5,048 bases of DNA. Origin: an archaeon (lineage in GTDB: Archaea; Micrarchaeota; Micrarchaeia; Anstonellales; Bilamarchaeaceae). The stretch lies in assembly GCA_020052325.1 (NCBI GenBank), contig JAGVPF010000069.1:1-5048 (forward strand). The letters run 5' to 3'. The position numbers were made by a program, and so were the translations under genes. Positions 1-4,164 of this stretch are shown piece by piece. Under the pieces are notes generated by a model. The model searched no databases. It was not told the origin of the DNA and saw nothing but the letters and a program-made list of their open reading frames with translations. Within the stretch, counting starts at the first letter, position 1. Every line of letters starts with the position of its first letter.

Positions 1-62
1 TAGTCGTTGCCCTGCTGGTAGTAGGTCTTCGCGTCAGTAGGATTTGGCTTCCTTTCTACCAT
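1..62 (-). CDS. 5' end of an unidentified gene (possibly TPR-like), truncated by the window edge
   Basis: Reading the minus strand from an ATG at 62-60 gives 20 codons open to the left edge. The protein starts MVERKPNPTDAK and continues TYYQQGND. I chose this start because an AGTGA element (partial match to the archaeal GGTGA ribosome site) lies just upstream and A/T-rich promoter boxes precede it. The AKTYYQQGND stretch resembles the first helix of a tetratricopeptide repeat, which often reads A..YY.qGN.y, but 20 residues are too few to assign a family. The gene lies downstream of enolase on the same strand, 115 bp away, and appears to have its own promoter. In several archaea enolase sits near ribosomal protein and RNA polymerase subunit genes, but this N-terminus does not look like S2, RpoN or RpoK. 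Function unknown. Confidence 0.55.
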   Translation of the reverse strand, partial: MVERKPNPTDAKTYYQQGND

Positions 63-83
63 TGGGTTCACTCGTCGCTGTGC

Positions 84-101
84 TTGTATAGCAGTTGTAT
101 A
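84..101. repeat. Tandem 7-bp repeat TTGTATA in the left gene's promoter
   Basis: TTGTATA occurs at 84-90 and again at 95-101, an 11-bp period or about one helical turn. The pair lies between the TATA-like box at 107-114 and the start codon at 62. This is a plausible position for a repressor site, or one copy (read as TATACAA on the minus strand) may itself act as a TATA box. Function is inferred only from position. Confidence 0.35.
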
Positions 102-106
102 CCTAC

Positions 107-114
107 TTTTTTAA
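107..114 (-). promoter_or_regulatory. TATA-like box (TTAAAAAA) for the truncated left gene
   Basis: On the minus strand TTAAAAAA is centred 48 nt before the ATG at 62. A start of transcription about 26 nt downstream would leave a leader of roughly 22 nt that includes the AGTGA element. A second candidate, CTATACAA at 84-91, is centred about 25 nt before the ATG and would instead give a leaderless transcript. The sequence does not decide between them. Confidence 0.4.
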
Positions 115-129
115 GCCTTCCAATTGCCG

Positions 130-173
130 CCGCGCACCGTTTCCCGCTAAGGCCATTCGATGGCATCGCGCGG
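130..173 (-). other. GC-rich nested inverted repeat just after the enolase stop codon
   Basis: An inner hairpin GCCAT-TCG-ATGGC (152-164, perfect 5-bp stem) sits inside an outer pair CCGCGC (130-135) and GCGCGG (168-173). It begins 5 bp past the enolase stop codon, so it would form in the 3' untranslated part of the enolase mRNA. No U-run follows on the minus strand. It is therefore not a classical intrinsic terminator. It may stabilise the 3' end or be chance in GC-rich DNA. Confidence 0.3.
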
Positions 174-177
174 GGCT

Positions 178-1404
178 TCACATCTGCTGGACCAGGAGCC
201 GCTCCTCAATCCGCAGGAGCTGGTTGTACTTGGCGGTCCTCTCGCCGCGGGCCGGTGCACCGGTCTTAATCTGCCCGGCGTTGATTCCCACCGAGAAATC
301 CGCGATGAACGTGTCCTCGGTCTCGCCCGAGCGGTGGCTGACGATGATGTTGAGGTTGTTCTCCCTGCAGAGCGATACCGCCTCCATCGCCTCGCTGATT
401 GTGCCTATCTGGTTCACCTTGAGGAGCAAAGCGGATATCGAGCCGATATCGATTGCCTGCCTGAGGCGCGAGACGTTCGTGACAACGAGGTCGTCGCCCA
501 CCACCTGGACATTCGGCACGGATTTCCGGAGCGCGGCAAACGCCTCGAAGCTCTCCTCGAAAAACGGGTCCTCGATGCTTCTGATCGGATATGCTTTTGC
601 CAGGTCCGCGTAGTAGTCAATCATGTCCGGCTCCCGGATTTCCTTCCCGTCTATCCTGTAGGCTCCGGCCTTCTCGTCATAGAAGGAGGATGCGGCCGCG
701 TCTATTGCGAGCGGGCATGCGTCCGAATAACCAGCCTCTTCTACGGCGCCCAGGATTTCATCGATCGCCTTGTATGTGTTCTCAATCTGCGGGGCGTATC
801 CGCCCTCGTCCCCGACATTCCTGGCCGCGGGGCCGAATTTCGATACGAGCCGCTTCCCGAGGACCGAGTATATCTCGCTTGCCATGCGGAGCCGGTCCGA
901 AAAAAGCCCGGCCTCCGGGATTATCATGAACTCCTGCACCGCCAAACCGTTCCCCGCATGCTTCCCGCCGTTGATGATGTTGAACATCGGGTTCGGAAGC
1001 AAATCGCCGCCGATATGCTCATAGAGCGCCTTCCCTTCGGTGGCTGCCGCCGCCCGAAGAACGGCCATCGATGTCGCCACCATCGCGTTCGCACCGAGCC
1101 TGCTCTTGTCCTTCGTGCCGTCAAGCTCGCGCATGCACCTGTCGATGCCGGCCTGGTCCAGGATGTCCATGCCCATGATTGCCGGCGCGATCAGCTCGTT
1201 CACGTTCTCGACTGCGCGGAGCACCCCCTTGCCCGAGTACCTCCTCCCGCCGTCGCGGAGTTCGACCGCCTCGTGCCTGCCGGTAGACGCGCCGCTTGGC
1301 GCCGCTGCGCTGCCGAGCACGCCCTCTGTCGCCACTTCCACTTCTATAGTCGGGTTGCCCCTGGAATCGAGTATCTCCCGTGCCCATACGGATGCGATTT
1401 TCAT
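178..1404 (-). CDS. eno: Enolase (phosphopyruvate hydratase)
   Basis: This cytoplasmic enzyme interconverts 2-phosphoglycerate and phosphoenolpyruvate in glycolysis and gluconeogenesis. The 408-residue product is full length for archaeal enolases. Numbered from the chosen start, it shows the N-terminal REILDSRGNP signature, the substrate loop SGASTG (37-42), GGKHAGN (146-152) and QE (E158). It has NVGDEGGYAP with the catalytic acid E200. Its Mg ligands are D235 (AIDAA), E278 (IEDPF) and D304 (GDD). The catalytic base K329 (LLKVNQIGT), SHRSGETED with H357, and QIKTG with K380 are also present. In-frame ATGs lie upstream at 1446 and 1413. I prefer 1404 because conserved sequence begins there (MKIASVWAREILDS) and a TATA-like box is centred 26.5 nt upstream, the spacing expected for a leaderless mRNA. 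It is divergent from the HEAT gene. Nothing in it looks broken. Confidence 0.97.
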   Translation of the reverse strand: MKIASVWAREILDSRGNPTIEVEVATEGVLGSAAAPSGASTGRHEAVELRDGGRRYSGKGVLRAVENVNELIAPAIMGMDILDQAGIDRCMRELDGTKDKSRLGANAMVATSMAVLRAAAATEGKALYEHIGGDLLPNPMFNIINGGKHAGNGLAVQEFMIIPEAGLFSDRLRMASEIYSVLGKRLVSKFGPAARNVGDEGGYAPQIENTYKAIDEILGAVEEAGYSDACPLAIDAAASSFYDEKAGAYRIDGKEIREPDMIDYYADLAKAYPIRSIEDPFFEESFEAFAALRKSVPNVQVVGDDLVVTNVSRLRQAIDIGSISALLLKVNQIGTISEAMEAVSLCRENNLNIIVSHRSGETEDTFIADFSVGINAGQIKTGAPARGERTAKYNQLLRIEERLLVQQM

Positions 1405-1426
1405 GAACTGCATTTCCCGCCAAACC

Positions 1427-1434
1427 TTATTTAC
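1427..1434. promoter_or_regulatory. Shared A/T-rich box for divergent leaderless transcription of enolase and the HEAT operon
   Basis: The box reads TTATTTAC on the plus strand and GTAAATAA on the minus strand, within CCTTATTTACC. Its centre (1430.5) is 26.5 nt from the enolase ATG at 1404 and 26.5 nt from the HEAT-gene ATG at 1457. About 26 nt is the usual distance from an archaeal TATA box to the transcription start, so one box could serve both directions with each mRNA beginning at its ATG. Neither start has a convincing Shine-Dalgarno element. The box is a moderate rather than perfect TATA match. Confidence 0.42.
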
Positions 1435-1456
1435 CTTACGCACCATTTACATCATC

Positions 1457-2104
1457 ATGCAGATGAGGGGAAGGGGAATCGCAAGGCTTCCATTGCGGGA
1501 ACGCCCGGCGGAGCCGATGCATGAAGGCATCGTAAAATCCATAAGGTCCGGTTCTGTCGAAGACAAGATGCAGGCGGTTCTAACTATTGCGACCCGCCTT
1601 GAGAGGGGGGATATGCCGGCCGGTTGCGCGCAGGATATGCTCTGCCAGGCCATGAATGACCAGAACAGGCAGGTCAGATGGAGCGCGGCCTTTGCGATGG
1701 CGCAGCACGGATCATTGATGATTGACGGCCTGCGCATCGGCCTTGGGAACAGCGACCCGAGCGTCCGGGGGATGAGCGCCGCCATGATTTGCGTCAGCCT
1801 CACGAACGACAAGACCGCCCTCCGCAGCTCCATGGCGCAGAAGGATGGGAGGGTTATGGAAACCAGCCGCGACCTCCTTAAAACGCTCCTCGACCCGCAA
1901 GCCTCGATAAGGATGTATGCGCTTTGCGCGCTCCGCGAACTGGCCCGCAGAAGCCCCCTTGAGACGCTTGACGAATTGAACGCGTTTTCCAGCATGATTC
2001 TTGAGGACGCCGGGGGGAACCTTGAACTGTCCTGCAGGCTTGAGATGGTCAGGCAGGACGCAATGTCGGGGATAATTGGACGAAGCGGAAAAATGCAGGC
2101 CTGA
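1457..2104 (+). CDS. HEAT-repeat protein of unknown function
   Basis: The 215-residue product is an alpha-helical, HEAT-like solenoid, probably a cytoplasmic protein-binding scaffold. Repeat units can be seen at about residues 31-48 (SGSVEDKMQAVLTIATRL), 68-85 (NDQNRQVRWSAAFAMAQHG), 98-115 (NSDPSVRGMSAAMICVSL), 127-144 and 144-167 (LDPQASIRMYALCALREL). Each has the D..vR..A..AL pattern. No catalytic motif, membrane segment or signal peptide is visible. The start is uncertain. ATG 1457 fits a leaderless mRNA from the box at 1427-1434. ATG 1517 (MHEGIVKSIRSG) has a GGAG element four bases ahead and begins right at the repeat domain. The 20 residues between them are Arg/Pro-rich and unlike the repeats. 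The stop codon is followed after 4 nt by the sulfur-carrier gene, so the two are probably co-transcribed. A link to tRNA thiolation is suggested only by this arrangement. Confidence 0.8.
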   Translation: MQMRGRGIARLPLRERPAEPMHEGIVKSIRSGSVEDKMQAVLTIATRLERGDMPAGCAQDMLCQAMNDQNRQVRWSAAFAMAQHGSLMIDGLRIGLGNSDPSVRGMSAAMICVSLTNDKTALRSSMAQKDGRVMETSRDLLKTLLDPQASIRMYALCALRELARRSPLETLDELNAFSSMILEDAGGNLELSCRLEMVRQDAMSGIIGRSGKMQA

Positions 2105-2108
2105 TCGG

Positions 2109-2297
2109 ATGGAAGTCATCATCGATAACCGGAAACAGGAGATTGGATTCTCCGGGGATATCAGCTCGCTGCTTAAGGAACTCGGCCTCATGCGCGAGGA
2201 GGTGGTCGTCAAAGTCAACGGCAGGCTTGCCCCGGACACGAAAACGCTCTCCGATATGGATAAAGTGGAAGTGATAAAGGTCGTTTTCGGTGGCTGA
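2109..2297 (+). CDS. Small ubiquitin-like sulfur carrier (SAMP2/ThiS/MoaD type)
   Basis: This 62-residue protein has a beta-grasp pattern: strand MEVIIDN, strand IGFSG, helix ISSLLKELGL, strand VVVKVNGRL, then VEVIKVVFGG. It ends exactly in Gly61-Gly62, the C-terminal diglycine that E1-like enzymes adenylate and convert to a thiocarboxylate. Length and layout are close to archaeal SAMP2 and bacterial ThiS, shorter than most MoaD. An adjacent Ncs6-type thiolase makes tRNA thiolation the best guess for its job. Thiamine or molybdopterin synthesis, or protein modification as with SAMPs, cannot be excluded. I chose ATG 2109, which directly precedes the first beta strand, over an upstream in-frame ATG at 2076 that would overlap the HEAT gene. 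The final codons overlap the GTG start of the next gene by 8 nt, which suggests translational coupling. Confidence 0.87.
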   Translation: MEVIIDNRKQEIGFSGDISSLLKELGLMREEVVVKVNGRLAPDTKTLSDMDKVEVIKVVFGG

Positions 2298-3246
2298 ATT
2301 GAAAACCGGTGCCAGCGCGCTCTGTTTCTGCGGGAAAGAACCCGCCATATTCCTGCACTATGCCCAGAAGCACCTTTGCGAGGGGCATTTCATCCGTATG
2401 TTCGACAAGAGGTTCCGCAAGACCGTCAGCGTGCACCAGATGCTGAAGAAAGGCGACCGCGTGGCCGTGGGCTTGTCCGGGGGGAAGGACAGCACGGTCC
2501 TGCTGCATTCCCTTGCCGAGCTCCGGAAAGACCTTCCGTTCGAGATAGTCGCGATTACAATAGACGAGGGAATCGAAGGATACCGGGCGCGGACACTCGG
2601 CATCGCTAAAAAAGAGTGCGGGAAGCTCGGCATCGAGCAGGTCATCCTCAGGTTCGATACGGAGACCGGAAAGACGCTCGATGAAGCGATGGCACGCGGG
2701 AAGATGGGTCCGGATGACAATGAACCCGCCGCCTTGCCTTGCACGCACTGCGGGGTTTTGAGGAGATACCTGCTCAACAAGGGCGCAAGGCAGGCCAAGG
2801 CGACCAAGCTTGCCCTCGGCCATAATCTCGACGACATGGCGCAGACCGTGCTCATGAACATCATGCGGAACGAGCCGGCCAGGCTCGCGAGGCTCAGCGA
2901 ACCATTGATGAAAAGCGACCGCTTCGTCCGCAGGATACGCCCCCTGATGCTCAGCCCGGAGAGGGAAAACGCGATATACGCGATGCTCAAGGGAATCGAC
3001 ATCGAGCATGTCGAATGCCCTTATGCGCGCTTTGCATTCCGCAGCCACGTCCGTAAGATGCTCAACGACACCGAAGTGAGGTATCCGGGAACGAAATTCA
3101 AGGTGGTGAACGCGTTCTTTGACATGGAAGAGGGATTGCGGATGCAATTCGGAAAGGCAAGGCCGCTCAGTGAATGCTCATCCTGCGGAGAGCCCTGCTC
3201 CGGGAGCGTGTGCATGTTCTGCAAGAGAGTCAAAGCAGGCGGATAG
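2290..3246 (+). CDS. ncsA: tRNA 2-thiolation protein, Ncs6/CTU1 (NcsA) family
   Basis: The 318-residue product is an N-type ATP pyrophosphatase that activates a tRNA uridine with ATP and replaces O2 with sulfur. The PP-loop SGGKDS is at 63-68 and is followed by IDEGIEGYR (91-99). CTHCGVLRRYLLNKGAR (151-167) and LGHNLDDMAQTVLMNI (176-191) match the Ncs6/CTU1 pattern closely. C151, C154 and C243 (ECPYAR) correspond to the three Cys that bind a [4Fe-4S] cluster in TtuA/Ncs6. An N-terminal zinc site (C12, C14, C30, H33) and a C-terminal one (C296, C299, C308, C311) frame the core. The first has CxC rather than the usual CxxC. The target is probably U34 of tRNAs for Lys, Glu and Gln. The homologous TtuA reaction on T54 is less likely from the motif match. 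Translation starts at GTG 2290, inside the sulfur-carrier gene. The protein itself ends AGG. Confidence 0.93.
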   Translation: MAELKTGASALCFCGKEPAIFLHYAQKHLCEGHFIRMFDKRFRKTVSVHQMLKKGDRVAVGLSGGKDSTVLLHSLAELRKDLPFEIVAITIDEGIEGYRARTLGIAKKECGKLGIEQVILRFDTETGKTLDEAMARGKMGPDDNEPAALPCTHCGVLRRYLLNKGARQAKATKLALGHNLDDMAQTVLMNIMRNEPARLARLSEPLMKSDRFVRRIRPLMLSPERENAIYAMLKGIDIEHVECPYARFAFRSHVRKMLNDTEVRYPGTKFKVVNAFFDMEEGLRMQFGKARPLSECSSCGEPCSGSVCMFCKRVKAGG

Positions 3247-3248
3247 CA

Positions 3249-3668
3249 CTATTCTTTCAGCAGTTCCACCAAATCCGCGGTTTTCCAGACCTTTATTCGT
3301 TTCTGTTTCGTGAAATGCATATCATCACTCCAGATATCGGTTCCGGCGGCAAGTGCAGCCGCTATGAACGGCACATCATCCGGATCGATATGTGACATTA
3401 TTTTACCGGCTTCTTCCATACGCAGGAGAATCAGTTCATCATCGAGGAAAACGATTCTTGAGGTTATTTTGGCGAGGATTTTGTCGAATTCCGCATCGCT
3501 GATTTTCGCTTTCTCAAGGATAACGGCCTTATGCCTGCCAATCTCCAGGTCACTGAAACGGATTCCAAGGAATTCGAAATCAGCATGGTATAATATTTTC
3601 CTTGACGTGGAATCCCGGACCAGCGCGGCGATTATCCTGTTCGTATTAACGATTAACCTGAGTTTCAT
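3249..3668 (-). CDS. PIN-domain protein, VapC-like toxin (PIN_2-type) with an altered first active-site residue
   Basis: PIN domains are Mg-dependent RNases. Those paired with antitoxins typically cut tRNA or other RNA to stop growth. The 139-residue product is usual in length. It begins MKLRLIVNTNRIIAALVRDS and has candidate acids E42 (SDLEIGR), D97/D98 (DPDDVPFIAAALA) and D115/D116 (WSDDMHF), followed by KRIKVWKT. The first position of the active site, normally Asp in the VDTN motif, is Asn8 here (codon AAT), so activity may be weak or lost. The start ATG overlaps the antitoxin stop as ATGA, and a GGTGG element lies just before it, so the two are translationally coupled. Its stop codon is only 2 bp from the convergent ncsA stop codon. 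Its composition is more AT-rich than the genes to its left. Assignment to the family is firm. Toxicity is inferred from context. Confidence 0.85.
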   Translation of the reverse strand: MKLRLIVNTNRIIAALVRDSTSRKILYHADFEFLGIRFSDLEIGRHKAVILEKAKISDAEFDKILAKITSRIVFLDDELILLRMEEAGKIMSHIDPDDVPFIAAALAAGTDIWSDDMHFTKQKRIKVWKTADLVELLKE

Positions 3669-3895
3669 GTTCCACCATGCCCTTTTTTCAGAAATCGTTT
3701 GGCGATTTCGTGCTTCACCTTATGGCCTATCCGCTCCGCATCCCCCTCGGAAAGTTCGCTTCTCCGCAGCACCTCATCCATCCAGTGCAGTTCCCGTATC
3801 TTCAGCTCGAATGCCTGCCGCGCCACTTCGCTCCATTTTATCTCCGAATGGCTCTGCATCTCCCGGTATAGCTCTTCAGGAATGGATAGTGTCAT
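3665..3895 (-). CDS. Ribbon-helix-helix antitoxin (VapB-like)
   Basis: This 76-residue protein would bind DNA through an N-terminal ribbon (MTLSIPEELY) followed by helices (EIKWSEVARQAFELKIREL). The charged C-terminal part would bind and neutralise the PIN toxin encoded directly downstream. The pattern TLSIPEEL...W.EVAR.A is typical of archaeal RHH antitoxins. Two in-frame ATGs compete: 3904 (adding MAN) and 3895. A GGTGAT element at 3905-3910, complementary to the 3' end of archaeal 16S rRNA, abuts ATG 3904 with no spacer. It sits 9 nt before ATG 3895, so I chose 3895, although homologues often begin MAN.TLSIP. An operator-like inverted repeat lies just upstream, as expected for autorepression. 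Stop and toxin start overlap as ATGA. Confidence 0.83.
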   Translation of the reverse strand: MTLSIPEELYREMQSHSEIKWSEVARQAFELKIRELHWMDEVLRRSELSEGDAERIGHKVKHEIAKRFLKKGHGGT

Positions 3896-3904
3896 GTTTG
3901 CCAT

Positions 3905-3910
3905 ATCACC
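3905..3910 (-). promoter_or_regulatory. Ribosome binding site GGTGAT that decides the antitoxin start
   Basis: On the minus strand GGTGAT ends directly at the first ATG (3904) and 9 nt before the second ATG (3895). Zero spacing is not functional for a Shine-Dalgarno site, so the element favours the second ATG. Confidence 0.55.
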
Positions 3911-3912
3911 AC

Positions 3913-3937
3913 TTATGTGTATTATGTGGATACACAT
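3913..3937. promoter_or_regulatory. Candidate operator of the toxin-antitoxin module
   Basis: ATGTGTA (3915-3921) and TACACAT (3931-3937) are a perfect 7-bp inverted repeat with a 9-bp spacer. A further copy of the half-site lies inside: TTATGTG occurs at 3913-3919 and 3922-3928. The element lies between the TATA-like palindrome at 3973-3982 and the antitoxin start, so a protein bound here would block or follow transcription initiation. RHH antitoxins usually bind such short repeated half-sites upstream of their own gene. Confidence 0.6.
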
Positions 3938-3972
3938 TAATGAAGCTATCGGTAATTTGTATAGTTTTTTGA

Positions 3973-3982
3973 ATTTATAAAT
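3973..3982 (-). promoter_or_regulatory. TATA box of the toxin-antitoxin module (palindromic ATTTATAAAT)
   Basis: ATTTATAAAT is a perfect 10-bp palindrome containing the archaeal TTTATA core. On the minus strand it predicts transcription from about 3951, giving a leader of nearly 50 nt that contains the operator and the GGTGAT site. Because it is palindromic it could also fire to the right, toward 4004, where no gene starts. Confidence 0.5.
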
Positions 3983-4062
3983 ATCTGAAGTGAACATTAT
4001 TGTTTACAGCCACACAAAAATCTTGAATAAAAATGTCTATGCATATAAAAATCAAAAAATGA

Positions 4063-4070
4063 TTTAATAA
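4063..4070 (+). promoter_or_regulatory. TATA box (TTTAATAA) for the exported-protein transcript
   Basis: TTTAATAA is centred 26.5 nt before the ATG at 4093, so transcription is predicted to begin at or next to that codon. This gives either a leaderless small ORF or a leader of about 68 nt before the main gene at 4161. An alternative box, CATATAAAAA near 4042-4051, would start transcription around 4073. Confidence 0.45.
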
Positions 4071-4092
4071 TCGCATTTCATCCCACTATGAC

Positions 4093-4164
4093 ATGATGGC
4101 GACGTATATCTGGCTGGGCTGGTTAACTTCCGGCTGGTCTAACAAGAGAGGTACAGGGTTATGA
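4093..4164 (+). CDS. Possible 23-residue Trp-rich leader ORF overlapping the exported-protein gene
   Basis: The ORF starts at tandem ATGs (4093, 4096) and encodes MMATYIWLGWLTSGW followed by SNKRGTGL, with three Trp. Its TGA (4162-4164) overlaps the next gene's ATG (4161) as ATGA, the arrangement used for translational coupling. A TATA-like box 26.5 nt upstream would make it leaderless. It has no recognisable domain, and a 24-codon ORF with ATGA overlap can occur by chance. It could be a real small protein, a leader peptide, or simply the 5' untranslated region. Confidence 0.25.
   Translation: MMATYIWLGWLTSGWSNKRGTGL
4148..4152 (+). promoter_or_regulatory. Ribosome binding site GAGGT for the exported-protein gene
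   Basis: GAGGT is complementary to the 16S rRNA tail and is followed by an 8-nt spacer before ATG 4161. This is normal spacing, and it fixes the start ahead of the second in-frame ATG at 4167. Confidence 0.65.

Noticed and set aside
84..269. Plus-strand small frame with hydrophobic N-terminus at the left edge
   Set aside because: It has no ribosome site, it runs into the antisense of enolase, and the minus strand gives a better start with promoter elements.
160..1524. Long open frame of 454 codons on the plus strand across the enolase gene
   Set aside because: It is antisense to a complete enolase with all catalytic motifs. Its translation is rich in His/Arg/Leu without domain structure. 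GC-rich codon use opens such shadow frames.
1447..2239. Two minus-strand open frames across the HEAT gene
   Set aside because: The plus frame has regular HEAT repeats and correct operon spacing. The minus frames have low-complexity composition.
2215..3147. Open frame of 310 codons on the minus strand across ncsA
   Set aside because: It is antisense to a strongly supported Ncs6-family gene and shows no recognisable motifs.
3247..3300. Intrinsic terminator for ncsA
   Set aside because: Only 2 bp separate the convergent stops, and no hairpin followed by a T-run is seen on the plus strand just after the gene.
3310..3980. Plus-strand open frames across the toxin-antitoxin pair
   Set aside because: The minus strand encodes RHH and PIN domains with an ATGA overlap. 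The plus frames are their shadows.
4093..4160. Possible C/D-box guide RNA starting at ATGATGG
   Set aside because: It resembles a C box (RUGAUGA) with one mismatch, but no CUGA D box follows at a suitable distance.
3905..4160. Search for tRNA, CRISPR repeats or integrase attachment site in the AT-rich gap
   Set aside because: There is no cloverleaf, no regularly spaced repeats and no tRNA 3' end. Only promoter and operator elements and the small ORF were found.
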